Shown here: positions 8,418 through 17,849 of the stretch, piece by piece | How positions within the stretch are numbered: position 1 is the stretch's first letter | Layout: every line of letters starts with the position of its first letter | Origin: Dokdonella sp. | GTDB lineage: Bacteria > Pseudomonadota > Gammaproteobacteria > Xanthomonadales > Rhodanobacteraceae | Direction of reading: 5' to 3' | NCBI GenBank assembly: GCA_016712865.1 | Contig: JADJQH010000008.1 | Span: 930,001-994,000 of the forward strand | Length of the DNA stretch: 64,000 bases | Notes under the pieces: model-generated | The model's database searches: none | What the model saw: the letters and a program-made list of their open reading frames with translations, nothing else | Told to the model about the DNA's origin: nothing | Made by a program: the position numbers and the translations under genes

Positions 8418-9300
8418 TCGGATCACCCCAGTTGGACACTGCAAAGGTGGCCTTTGCCTTATGGGATAATCTCCCTCGAGGCGCGCCCGCAAACAGCAAT
8501 CCATTCGGCAAAGTCACCACCAACATACCCTTGCCGCAGCGGCCTTTGGCGCACGAAGAAGCAAGTTCTGGCCGCGGATCGGAATGGAGACGGCAGAAAC
8601 GACATCCTCACGATTCAACCAGGCCTGCGGCCAGCGATGGTCTGGGCCAAGAACGGTGTTTTTCCACAGGAATCAATGGATTGCGGGCCTGTTTTCCGTG
8701 GGTAAACGTCACGTTTGCCACCAGCCTGAGCCCCTGCTAGTCTGTTCCACGCGAGTGACTAACCCCCAATCCAACTTTGCGCAAGCGGATATCGACCATA
8801 TTGCCGACTTCAATGGCGATGGATACCCCGATTTCCATCTGGTCTACACAGGTGCGGCAAACTTGTTGACCGGCGGTATTGCCGGAGTCGCGTATCGCAA
8901 CCCCCGGCGCGACACCGCGACAATCAATGACTGCTCACAGCTTGGGCCTGACTGAAAGAACCAGACTTGACGATTGCTCCGGCGACCAATTATTTCCAAC
9001 AATGGATGGACGTCAATGCTGATGGACTTGAGGACTTTGTCATTGCCAGGCCCGCGGAAGGCCTTTGGATGCTGCGCCTCAATCTGGGCAATGGCACATA
9101 TGGCCCCAGATCAACACGGGAAGTAGCGTTGGCCTGCAGCACTTCTTGACCGGAAATGCTGGCCCTGCGCCGCAGTACGAGTTTCGCTATGCCGGCAAAT
9201 TGCCGGCAATGGATGTGGATGCGGATGGCAAGACTGATCTGCTGACTGTGTCGCAATTGCCCGGCGCTAAAGCTTTTGCCGTGAAAATGTGTACCATCAA
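8363..9300 (+). pseudogene. FG-GAP (VCBS-like) segment of the Rhs gene broken by about six frameshifts
   Basis: This 0.94-kb stretch carries the middle of the same protein in pieces. In order: DLDGSGRAVVIGS (about 8380-8430), AADRNGDGRNDILTIQPG (about 8570-8630), FNGDGYPDFHLVYTG (about 8810-8855), MDVNADGLEDFVIARP (about 9003-9055) and MDVDADGKTDLLTVSQLPG (about 9210-9265). Each is a calcium-binding D-x-D/N-x-D-G FG-GAP signature, and neighbours lie in different reading frames. Shift points fall near 8365, 8545, 8700, 8960, 9105 and 9290. Genes elsewhere in the window are intact, so local decay or a local assembly fault between paralogous copies is more likely than general sequencing error. 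Confidence 0.75.
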
Positions 9301-12300
9301 GCGCGTCAGGCAAATTGGTACGGAAACTTGCCCAGCTGGCGCGGAGCACTGGCACCCCCAGGCGACGAGCCCCAAACAGCCGAAGGGCCTTTGCGCCGCC
9401 TATTCTCCTCCCCCAACCCAGATAGCTTGCGAGGCACAGACCATGACGCGACGCCACTGCCCGGAGATGCGCGGCGGCCATCCCCTACATTTGGAGGGTG
9501 GCACGATCAAAATGGCGCGGATCTTCCCGCGTTCAACGCGTATTCCAGCACACCTACCCATGGCGGAGTTGGGGAAGACAACAGCGTCTATCGACTGGCG
9601 CGACTGAAATTTGTGCAGACAGCTCCAAATGCATTCACGATCGAGTCATTTGAGACACCGCTGGTGTCGCGATTGAATGACAGTTACGGCAGCGCCGATG
9701 ATCTGTTTGGAGATGGGCTGCAGGATCTCATTACATCAGCCGGATGTTCCAACCTTGTTCTCACGAATGGTGTACCCAACACATCCGGGTACTGGAGCCA
9801 TCAGAAGTGCTCCGCTGTTAACGATGACAATTACGGTCCATCCACTTTCGCAGACACTCGAATTGCTACAGCTCAACTGGCGAAATCCGTTATGCTGTAC
9901 GCCAACGTCAACCAGGGCATTGCAGCAGCAGGAGGCTCACCAGGATCGGTCGGATTGCCTGCAAGCCAGCGGCCTTCGGTCCCTGCGCCAACGGCATCCG
10001 GGTCCGAACTCAATCTCGGTTTGCTGCCACCGTATCTCCCCGGCCTCATGGACAGCGCCATCAATGGCGTGAACGATTTTGTCGCTTGGGGATACTACCC
10101 GCTTTCCGTCCGCACCACCCAGGACAGCGTGCCCCTGTATGCCTTTCCGCCTGGCAACGCCAATGGCTACACCGACGCGCGACACTACTATTTTCAAAGT
10201 TCCATGCCGGTGGTCTATGGCATGGCACAAAACAGTGGTGACGGGTCGATCAACGGGTCGCGCAGTGCCACCTACGGATACACCGAAGCGATGTACCACC
10301 ACCTTGGCCGCGGATTCCAGGGTTTCCGCTCGATCTCAAGCACCACCCAGGGCCCCAGCGCTCGCCGTCTTCGCACAACTACCACCTTCCACCAGAAGTT
10401 TCCGCTGACCGGGCGCATCGAGAAAGTCGAAACCTTGGCGCTTGCCACGAACAAGGTGATCAGGAGCGAAACCGACACGTGGATATGCGACATCACCAAC
10501 CGTGGCGCTTGTGGGCAGCCGCCCACCCCGACCAGCAACGGAGGCACGATATTTGCGCCGCAGCTGGATACCCAGATCGTTGAAAACTTTGACTTGGTGA
10601 CCGGAAGCAATTACAGCACGACGAGCACCGTGAACGCAGCGCAGCCCAGCGGTGGTGCTTCCGGCTGGGATGCCTACGGCAACCTCACCAAGCAGTTCGT
10701 CAAATTATCCGACGCCGTCATTTCGGAACATCGCACCACGACCACCAACAGCTATTCCCCGGATACCAGCTCCTGGTGGCTCGATCGATTGAACAGCAGC
10801 AGCGTCATCACCTCGCAAACCTACAGCGGCACTCACCCGTTGCCGGGCGGGGCCGTGGTGCCCACACGAAACATCACCACCAGTTTCGCCTGGAACGCGG
10901 ACCATACCCCGCAATCACAGACGGTCAGTGCCTCTGGTCAAACGCTCACGACCGCCTACGACTACACGGGAACCACGGCCAAGGGATTGCCCAAGAGCGT
11001 CACCATCAGCGGCACAGGGTTGGTCGATGGAAGCGGGGCACCTGCGCCACGAACAACCACATTCACCTACACGAAGGATGGCGTCAACACCGCAAGTCAA
11101 GACGGCTACTTCGTGCTGACAACGAAGAACGCCGCGCAGCACACCTCAACGACCGAGCATTCCACACGTGATGGCCAGGTGACTCGCCAGGTTGATCCGA
11201 ACGGACTCAAGGTCGACAACAGCTACGACCCCTTCGGTCGCCTGGTCGGCATGAGTTTCTTCGATGCCAGCAACGCCGTGTTGTTGCCACCGGTTTCCAT
11301 TGGCTACGCCAAATGCACCAGTACAGGCTGCGGTAGCGGCTACGGCGACAACGGGAGTGGCAGCCAGGAAAATGCCGCTTGGCGCGTGGTGCGTACCCAA
11401 GCCGGCTCGCCCACCACGTCCGACTGGTTCGACGTATTGGGCAGAAACATCAAGCACACCGAACGCGGTTTTGCCGGCGATGATTTCATCGAAACCGATA
11501 CAGAGTATGACGCGCTGGGCACGGTCGCCATGCAAAGCGGGCCGTTCTACCAGAGCGAGGGCAATGGCGGACTCACCAGCTGGACCTATGACGCACTGAA
11601 CCGCCCGCTTACCAAACAATCTCCGGGTGGCGAGCTGGATCCGGCAAACGGTGACGTCATGACGACTTACACCTACGTCGGCAGCACCACCAACATCAAC
11701 GTGCGTGGGGTACATGTGGCTGAAACATGCTCGACGGCCACCAATCTGTGCATGAACATGAGCCGAACCCACGATGCCTTGGGCCGCCTGATCAAGACTG
11801 TGCAAGGCAATGGCAGCAACGGCGGTTACGCAACGACAAGCTACTGGCACGATGGTCTGGGCAACCCCGTTGCCGCCCGCGATGCCGGCGACGCCGGCGG
11901 CGTCCGCGCTGTGATCACCTCCACATACAACGACCTTGGCCATCGCATCGGTTTGAATGATCCGGATGCGGGAATCTGGAGCTTCACCTACAACGCGCTC
12001 GGCGAACTCCTGACCCAGACGGACGCCCGTAACGTGGTCACCAGCCACGTCTACGACAGCCTGGGTCGGTTGACCACGCGCACCGCCACCAACAGCAATT
12101 CGACAGATCCAAACCTCAAGGTCATTCGCGACAGGTTCATCTACGACCAAGTCAATGGCTTGGGCATGTTGGGCACGGCAATGCGCTTTACCGGCAGCTC
12201 TGAAGCTTCACTCGGCATGATCTGGAAGGAATCCAACAACTACCAGGCCAATACCAGCCGCCTGGAAAGGCAGGTCAGCACCCTGCAGGGCTTGGCCCAA

Positions 12301-14400
12301 GCCTGGACCACCTCCTACACCTACGACAGCTCCGGTCGCCTGGAGACCACCACCTATCCCAGCGGTTTGGCCGTCAAGAAGTCCTACACCGACTATGGCC
12401 TGCTGCAGGAGCTGAGCGACAACAACACCGGTGGCGTGTACTGGCATGCCGATGCCCAGGATGCCTGGGGCAATGTCAGCGAGGAAACCTTCCTCGGTTC
12501 CATCACCGGCCGCCACAGCAGCTATGCCAGCACGGGCCAGAGCCAGCAGAAGCAATGGAAGAACGGAGGCAGCCTGCTCAACCGCCTGGATTACAGCTAC
12601 GACAGTTTCGGCAACCTCAAGACCCAGTCCACCACGCAGACCGACATCGATGCCAACGAAACCTACACCTACGACGGTCTGCAACGGCTGACCAAGACCA
12701 CTCGCAGCGGCGTGCCCGGCAATCCCGCACCGGTCACGTACGACTATCACCCCAACGGCAATCTCAAGTTCAAGAGCGACTACAGCACAACCGCATTGAG
12801 TGCCTATACCTACGACGCTGGAACCTGCGGCCCGCATGCGGTGACTTCCGTGGCGCGCAGCGGCGGCGGTTCGGACACCTACACCTGCGATGCCAACGGC
12901 AATGTGATTGGCGGCAGCACGCTGGGTGCCAGCTACGACTTCAACAACCAGCCGTGGCGGGTCACCCGCGAAGGCAGCACGGCCGCGTTCGCCTACAGCG
13001 CCGATGGCGCGGTATTCAAGAGCGTGACCGGCAGCACCACCACCTGGTTCGGGCCGGGCGGCTATGAAGAAAGTGTGGTCGGCGGCACACGCACCCAGCG
13101 CCACGAGTTGGGTCCGGTGATCGTGCTGCGGCAGAACGGTTCGGACAGCTTCAAGGCCGTGCTGCGCGATCGCCTGGGTTCTCAGGTGATGCTGGTCAAT
13201 GGCAGCCCCGGCCAATCCACCGGTCTGCACGCCAGCCCCAACCCCAGCCTGGATGGCCGCTACACGGTGCGCTGGAATGCCATGCCCGGTGCCAGCCGCT
13301 ATGAGCTGCGCGAGAGCATCAATAATGGCCTGCCCAGCCTGATCTACAACGGTGCCGGGTTGAGCTGGTCACCGCCCAGCCCCAAGCCCATCGGAACGTA
13401 TCGCTACACCCTGCGCGTGTGCAGTCCGGTCTGCGCGGCCGATTCCGCACCGGTCACCGAAGAGGTGGTGCCGGGTGCGCCCACCGGGCTCAACCTCAAC
13501 CCCAATCCCAGCAGCACCGGCACCTTTGCCTTGAGCTGGAGCCCGGTTGCTGGCGCCCTGCTGTACCAGGTCGAGGAAAAAGCCGAGACCGATGCCGACT
13601 TTCATGCCGTGGCAATGGTGTCCGATCCACCGGGCGCCGCCGGCCCGAGCTGGCAAGCCAGCGGCAAACCCACGGGTGATTACCAGTACCGCGTGCGCTC
13701 CTGCCTCACCCTGTGCGGCAATCCCAGCGCCATTGTCACGGAAGTCGTCACGGGCGGCGGGGGTGGCCAAGCCCCGGGCGCGCCCTTCATGAATCCACCG
13801 GGTGCCGGTTCCAACACGGGCCAGATCGCCTTGAGCTGGACACCCGCTGCAGCTCCATCGCCGCAGCCGGATTACTACGCGGTGCAGGAGAACGGCGGGT
13901 ACAACATCCACGTACCCAGCGGCACCAGCCTGTCACTCACCCGTGGCAACGGCACCTTCACGTACAAGGTGCGTGGTTGTCGCAACAACCCAGCCAATCC
14001 CTATGCGCCGTTCTGCGGGGCTTACTCCAACACGGTGAGTGTCACCGTCAATGCCAGCAGCATTCCGGCGGCACCGGCCTCGATCAGCAGTACCTTGGTC
14101 GGTTGCAGTGAAGATCGCACAAATGTGGAGTACGCAATCAACTGGGCCAGTAGCACGGGCGCAACCAGCTACGAGTTGACCGAAACCAGCGACTACGATG
14201 GCGACAGTGATCACACCTTCACCGTTTTCACGACCAGTCAGGGCTTCGTGCACAGCACTCCCCCGGTGAGACCTCAATCACTTACTCCTACACGGTCAAG
14301 GCCTGCAATGCATCGGGTTGTTCGCAAGACAGAGGCGGTGCCTATGCCTGCATTGGTGATGACAGCAACGAACCCAACGGCCCGGACAGCACACCGATAG
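9289..14400 (+). CDS. Rhs/YD-repeat shell with FN3-like insertion (central fragment)
   Basis: Longest intact piece of the Rhs carrier, 1703 codons in one frame. The apparent start is only where the frame opens after upstream shifts. To about 10250 it holds the end of the FG-GAP region and a linker (GYYPLSVRTTQDSVPLYAF). It then has a TcdB/SpvB-type stretch (YTEAMYHHLGRGFQGFRSIS) and from about 10850 to 13100 a long series of YD repeats (e.g. YDALGTVAMQ, YDSLGRLTTR, YDSSGRLETT, YDGLQRLTKT) that form the toxin-encapsulating shell. After LRDRLGSQVMLVNGS (about 13200) the normal Rhs core is interrupted by four FN3-like domains (about 13228-14360). The frame ends at 14400 only because the C tract 14260-14264 has one C fewer than in the duplicate copy. 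Confidence 0.85.
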   Translation: MYHQARQANWYGNLPSWRGALAPPGDEPQTAEGPLRRLFSSPNPDSLRGTDHDATPLPGDARRPSPTFGGWHDQNGADLPAFNAYSSTPTHGGVGEDNSVYRLARLKFVQTAPNAFTIESFETPLVSRLNDSYGSADDLFGDGLQDLITSAGCSNLVLTNGVPNTSGYWSHQKCSAVNDDNYGPSTFADTRIATAQLAKSVMLYANVNQGIAAAGGSPGSVGLPASQRPSVPAPTASGSELNLGLLPPYLPGLMDSAINGVNDFVAWGYYPLSVRTTQDSVPLYAFPPGNANGYTDARHYYFQSSMPVVYGMAQNSGDGSINGSRSATYGYTEAMYHHLGRGFQGFRSISSTTQGPSARRLRTTTTFHQKFPLTGRIEKVETLALATNKVIRSETDTWICDITNRGACGQPPTPTSNGGTIFAPQLDTQIVENFDLVTGSNYSTTSTVNAAQPSGGASGWDAYGNLTKQFVKLSDAVISEHRTTTTNSYSPDTSSWWLDRLNSSSVITSQTYSGTHPLPGGAVVPTRNITTSFAWNADHTPQSQTVSASGQTLTTAYDYTGTTAKGLPKSVTISGTGLVDGSGAPAPRTTTFTYTKDGVNTASQDGYFVLTTKNAAQHTSTTEHSTRDGQVTRQVDPNGLKVDNSYDPFGRLVGMSFFDASNAVLLPPVSIGYAKCTSTGCGSGYGDNGSGSQENAAWRVVRTQAGSPTTSDWFDVLGRNIKHTERGFAGDDFIETDTEYDALGTVAMQSGPFYQSEGNGGLTSWTYDALNRPLTKQSPGGELDPANGDVMTTYTYVGSTTNINVRGVHVAETCSTATNLCMNMSRTHDALGRLIKTVQGNGSNGGYATTSYWHDGLGNPVAARDAGDAGGVRAVITSTYNDLGHRIGLNDPDAGIWSFTYNALGELLTQTDARNVVTSHVYDSLGRLTTRTATNSNSTDPNLKVIRDRFIYDQVNGLGMLGTAMRFTGSSEASLGMIWKESNNYQANTSRLERQVSTLQGLAQAWTTSYTYDSSGRLETTTYPSGLAVKKSYTDYGLLQELSDNNTGGVYWHADAQDAWGNVSEETFLGSITGRHSSYASTGQSQQKQWKNGGSLLNRLDYSYDSFGNLKTQSTTQTDIDANETYTYDGLQRLTKTTRSGVPGNPAPVTYDYHPNGNLKFKSDYSTTALSAYTYDAGTCGPHAVTSVARSGGGSDTYTCDANGNVIGGSTLGASYDFNNQPWRVTREGSTAAFAYSADGAVFKSVTGSTTTWFGPGGYEESVVGGTRTQRHELGPVIVLRQNGSDSFKAVLRDRLGSQVMLVNGSPGQSTGLHASPNPSLDGRYTVRWNAMPGASRYELRESINNGLPSLIYNGAGLSWSPPSPKPIGTYRYTLRVCSPVCAADSAPVTEEVVPGAPTGLNLNPNPSSTGTFALSWSPVAGALLYQVEEKAETDADFHAVAMVSDPPGAAGPSWQASGKPTGDYQYRVRSCLTLCGNPSAIVTEVVTGGGGGQAPGAPFMNPPGAGSNTGQIALSWTPAAAPSPQPDYYAVQENGGYNIHVPSGTSLSLTRGNGTFTYKVRGCRNNPANPYAPFCGAYSNTVSVTVNASSIPAAPASISSTLVGCSEDRTNVEYAINWASSTGATSYELTETSDYDGDSDHTFTVFTTSQGFVHSTPPVRPQSLTPTRSRPAMHRVVRKTEAVPMPALVMTATNPTARTAHR

Positions 14401-14681
14401 CCACGGCCTACGACGCCTTCGGCAAGGTGCGCAATGGCGACTACTCGGATCGACCCGGCGGCAAGCTCAACCTGCTGCCCGACACCGTGCGCGGCTTCAC
14501 TGGCCATCAGCACGTGGACGATGTGCGCCTTATCCACATGAACGGGCGGGTCTACGACTACCAACTGGGCCGCTTCCTCTCGGTCGATCCCATCATCCAG
14601 TTCCCGGCCAACAGCCAGAGCCTGAATCCTTACAGCTACATCATGAACAACCCGCTCTCGGGCAGGGATCCGAGTGGGTAT
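12991..14681 (+). repeat. 1.7-kb direct duplication, copy 1 (Rhs end plus FN3 domains)
   Basis: Matches 16157-17849 in direct orientation with an offset of 3166-3168 bp. From about 12996 to 14420 I count about five substitutions and two single-base indels. The last 255 bp (14427-14681) instead carry about twenty mostly synonymous differences. The duplication ends exactly at the Rhs junction DPSGY, after which the two tips are unrelated. Confidence 0.95.
13228..14360 (+). repeat. four FN3-like domains inserted in the Rhs core
   Basis: Four successive domains of about 80-100 residues begin near SPNPSLDGRYTVRWNAMPGA, PGAPTGLNLNPNPSSTGTFA, PGAPFMNPPGAGSNTGQIA and IPAAPASISSTLVGCSED. Each has the FN3 pattern of a W in strand B (VRWN, LSWS, LSWT, INWA), a middle Tyr strand, and a last strand YxxxVRxC or YTVKAC. 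Each ends with two close Cys (CSPVC, CLTLC, CRNN...FC, CNASGC) that could form a disulfide. They interrupt the usual passage from RDRLGS to YDAFGK of the Rhs core. Confidence 0.75.
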
Positions 14682-15515
14682 CAATCCGAAGCGGACACCC
14701 ACACCAGCGGAAGCACCTGCGGTGCGTTGGGAGGACAGGCAGATGGATGCGACTCCGTAACGTCGATTTCTGTTGGAGCGTTGCAATCAAAGACCAACGG
14801 TGCCGACGCAGGTGCATCGGCCAAGGGGCCGGGAAACTCGCAAACGAGTTCCGGTACTCCAGCGGATTCTTCATCTATCAACTCGGTAAGCTCGGTCGGG
14901 CATGCGATCAGCAAGTTCGTGGCGCCGTCCATAACAGCCTGGGGCGATGAGGGGACATCCGGATCAGCGGTCGATGACGTCGTTGGTGGCGCCAAGGAAG
15001 TAGTGAATTTGGTCATTGGCTTGGGCAATCTGGCCACGATCTCCAGCAATCCCATGGCGCTGTATACGCCGGGGATGCTGGTGGACGAGATCGAGGTATC
15101 AGCAACGCAAAAGGGAGGTGCGGCGCTGGTGGAGGCGGCGACGTTCCTGGTCGGCGCCCCTGTCAAAGTGGTGAACTCTGCGGCAAGATTGGGGAAGGTT
15201 GCGAAAGAGGCTAGCATCGCGACAAAAGGGGGTACCTATTTGCTAAAAGATGTTGAAAACGTTGTTAGAAAAACTGGCCGAACAAATGACTTGATCAGGC
15301 GGGAACGAGAACTCGGTAGGAAGCACCCCGATAAGACGTTTGAAGTCGACAAACGCACCGATGGGTATGCCGCACAGCGTGGGAGAGAGCAGATCCTGCA
15401 TGATGCAAATCCAAGCGCACACTCGATCAATGGTGGGCTTGACAGAATTAACGGCATCAGTCCGAGCAACCCCAGGCTCGACGAGTACCTCGAAGCAGGC
15501 AGGGAATTGCAGTGA
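14427..15515 (+). CDS. Rhs core end with C-terminal GIY-YIG-like toxin tip
   Basis: Continuation of the Rhs protein after the single-base frameshift near 14260. Residues 1-85 complete the core with the invariant GFTGHQHVDDVRLIHMNGR, YDYQLGRFLSVDPI and the junction SGRDPSGY. Beyond the junction lies a 190-residue linker with a hydrophobic pre-toxin part (VVGGAKEVVNLVIGLGNLA). A C-terminal domain of about 85 residues follows, reading GTYLLKD, then VVRKTGRTNDLIRRERELG, then QRGREQILHD. The YLL...GRTNDLxRRE arrangement resembles GIY-YIG/URI-type nuclease toxin tips of polymorphic toxins, so a DNase activity in target cells is inferred. The stop overlaps the start of the immunity gene (GTGA). Confidence 0.82.
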   Translation: MRNGDYSDRPGGKLNLLPDTVRGFTGHQHVDDVRLIHMNGRVYDYQLGRFLSVDPIIQFPANSQSLNPYSYIMNNPLSGRDPSGYQSEADTHTSGSTCGALGGQADGCDSVTSISVGALQSKTNGADAGASAKGPGNSQTSSGTPADSSSINSVSSVGHAISKFVAPSITAWGDEGTSGSAVDDVVGGAKEVVNLVIGLGNLATISSNPMALYTPGMLVDEIEVSATQKGGAALVEAATFLVGAPVKVVNSAARLGKVAKEASIATKGGTYLLKDVENVVRKTGRTNDLIRRERELGRKHPDKTFEVDKRTDGYAAQRGREQILHDANPSAHSINGGLDRINGISPSNPRLDEYLEAGRELQ

Positions 15516-15970
15516 AGAAGCGAACGGTTCCGCTGGAGGGTTCAGTCTTTCTTGTGCCGATATATCCCGAAACATTTGCGGTGGGCGTATTGGTCAGAGC
15601 TGACGGCCAAGGTCGGGCGTACGGCCTGTTCTTCGGGCCTCCGATCAATGATCCTGCTTGCGTTTCTGTGGATTCTTTGAGGCAGGAGAGCGCAGTGCTA
15701 AGGTGCAAATTTGGTGATTTTGGACTCGTCACAGCGCGCTGGCCTGTGATTGGGCGGATCCCAAAATGGGAACAGAATCGTTGGCCACTACCTCTTTTCG
15801 CTAGAAGACACGATGAACCAACGCTTCGGTATGTATCTGACTATGATGATGCTTTGGATCTTCGTTCGGAGAAGGTGCTTCCGCTCTCCGAGTCAGAGTG
15901 TTTACCCGAGGATGCACAGTTCGGATCTGCTGTGGTCGAGGCTAAGTTGAAAAAGTTGCTTGCTCATTGA
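15512..15970 (+). CDS. Imm26-type immunity protein
   Basis: 152-residue cytosolic protein without a signal peptide, starting at GTG 15512 that overlaps the toxin stop by 4 bp. It resembles the Imm26 family: an N-terminal FLVPIYPETFAVGVLVRADG strand pair, YGLFFGPP, then FGDFGLVTARWPVIGRIPKWE and a C-terminal helix (AVVEAKLKKLL). Position and coupling identify it as the cognate antidote of the preceding Rhs tip, and a cytoplasmic location suits neutralising a nuclease. The family call is by eye. Confidence 0.72.
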   Translation: MKKRTVPLEGSVFLVPIYPETFAVGVLVRADGQGRAYGLFFGPPINDPACVSVDSLRQESAVLRCKFGDFGLVTARWPVIGRIPKWEQNRWPLPLFARRHDEPTLRYVSDYDDALDLRSEKVLPLSESECLPEDAQFGSAVVEAKLKKLLAH

Positions 15971-15994
15971 ACCCCGCAGAAAATGGGGGTCCAA

Positions 15995-16075
15995 GATCGA
16001 TAGGGTCACCATTTCGCCGGAGCCTGTAATTTGAACTGTGTATCGGATCGATAGGGTCAGAGTCATTGATTTCCG
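15995..16075 (+). repeat. GATCGATAGGGTCA repeats, left flank of the orphan Rhs module
   Basis: GATCGATAGGGTCA occurs at 15995-16008 and 16046-16059. The second copy continues as GAGTCATTGATTT. The same 27-bp string (one mismatch) recurs in the same orientation at 19207-19233, so the intervening 3.1 kb is bracketed by direct repeats. I recall similar GGGTCAGAGT..TTGATTT strings beside REP-associated tyrosine transposases, but none is present here. Confidence 0.7.
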
Positions 16076-16156
16076 AGTACAGGTGAGGTGCCAACGGATT
16101 CTGGCCCAGTTTCAAGCATCACTTGAACGCGTTGCGGGAGCGGCAACGCGAGTTTT

Positions 16157-16846
16157 GCCTGCAGCGCCGATGGCGCGGTATTCAAGAGCGTGACTGGCAG
16201 CACCACCACCTGGTTCGGGCCGGGCGGCTATGAAGAAAGTGTGGTCGGCGGCACACGCACCCAGCGCCACGAGTTGGGTCCGGTGATCGTGCTGCGGCAG
16301 AACGGTTCGGACAGCTTCAAGGCCGTGCTGCGCGATCGCCTGGGTTCTCAGGTGATGCTGGTCAATGGCAGCCCCGGCCAATCCACCGGTCTGCACGCCA
16401 GCCCCAACCCCAGCCTGGATGGCCGCTACACGGTGCGCTGGAATGCCATGCCCGGTGCCAGCCGCTATGAGCTGCGCGAGAGCATCAACAATGGCCTGCC
16501 CAGCCTGATCTACAACGGTGCCGGGTTGAGCTGGTCACCGCCCAGCCCCAAGCCCATCGGAACGTATCGCTACACCCTGCGCGTGTGCAGTCCGGTCTGC
16601 GCGGCCGATTCCGCACCGGTCACCGAAGAGGTGGTGCCGGGTGCGCCCACCGGGCTCAACCTCAACCCCAATCCCAGCAGCACCGGCACCTTTGCCTTGA
16701 GCTGGAGCCCGGTTGCTGGCGCCCTGCTGTACCAGGTCGAGGGAAAAAGCCGAGACCGATGCCGACTTTCATGCCGTGGCAATGGTGTCCGATCCACCGG
16801 GCGCCGCCGGCCCGAGCTGGCAAGCCAGCGGCAAACCCACGGGTGA
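16157..16846 (+). pseudogene. headless Rhs copy, first part (no start, frameshifted)
   Basis: Begins abruptly inside the Rhs core (equivalent to 12991) with no start codon or ribosome-binding site of its own. It repeats FGPGGYEESVVGGTR, the RDRLGS end and the first FN3-like domain. Within the second FN3 domain the sequence at 16741-16748 is GGGAAAAA, where copy 1 has GGAAAAA. This one-base insertion sends the frame to a stop at 16846. The protein then continues in the frame of the next entry. As it stands it is not expressible as a full protein. Confidence 0.8.
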
Positions 16847-17849
16847 TTACCAGTACCGCGTGCGCTCCTGCCTCACCCTGTGCGGCAATCCCAGTGCCAT
16901 CGTGACGGAAGTCGTCACGGGCGGCGGGGGTGGCCAAGCCCCGGGCGCGCCCTTCATGAATCCACCGGGTGCCGGTTCCAACACGGGCCAGATCGCCTTG
17001 AGCTGGACACCCGCTGCAGCTCCATCGCCGCAGCCGGATTACTACGCGGTGCAGGAGAACGGCGGGTACAACATCCACGTACCCAGCGGCACCAGCCTGT
17101 CACTCACCCGTGGCAACGGCACCTTCACGTACAAGGTGCGTGGTTGTCGCAACAACCCAGCCAATCCCTATGCGCCGTTCTGCGGGGCTTACTCCAACAC
17201 GGTGAGTGTCACCGTCAATGCCAGCAGCATTCCGGCGGCACCGGCCTCGATCAGCAGTACCTTGGTCGGTTGCAGTGAAGATCGCACAAATGTGGAGTAC
17301 GCAATCAACTGGGCCAGTAGCACGGGCGCAACCAGCTACGAGTTGACCGAAACCAGCGACTACGATGGCGACAGTGATCACACCTTCACCGTTTTCACGA
17401 CCAGTCAGGGCTTCGTGCACAGCACTCCCCCCGGTGAGACCTCAATCACTTACTCCTACACGGTCAAGGCCTGCAATGCATCGGGTTGTTCGCAAGACAG
17501 AGGCGGTGCCTATGCCTGCATTGGTGATGACAGCAACGAACCCAACGGCCCGGACAGCACACCGATAGCCACGGCCTACGACGCCTTCGGCAAGGTGAGG
17601 AATGGCGATTACTCCGACCGTCCCGGCGGCAAACTCAACCTGCTGCCCGACACCGTGCGCGGCTTCACCGGCCATCAGCATGTGGACGACGTGCGCCTGA
17701 TCCACATGAACGGCCGTGTTTACGACTACCAGCTGGGACGCTTCCTCTCGGTCGATCCCATCATCCAGTTCCCGGCCAACAGCCAGAGCTTGAATCCTTA
17801 CAGCTACATCATGAACAACCCGTTGTCGGGGAGGGATCCGAGTGGGTAT
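16157..17849 (+). repeat. 1.7-kb direct duplication, copy 2
   Basis: Second copy of 12991-14681. It has an intact C6 tract (17427-17432) where copy 1 has C5, but an extra G at 16741-16743. The left edge at about 16157 follows unrelated sequence; the right edge is the DPSGY junction. Confidence 0.95.

Noticed and set aside
16713-16750. ATG at 16713 as the true start of a 644-residue protein
   Set aside because: The first codons are the FN3 segment read out of frame before the GGGAAAAA insertion, and there is no ribosome-binding site.
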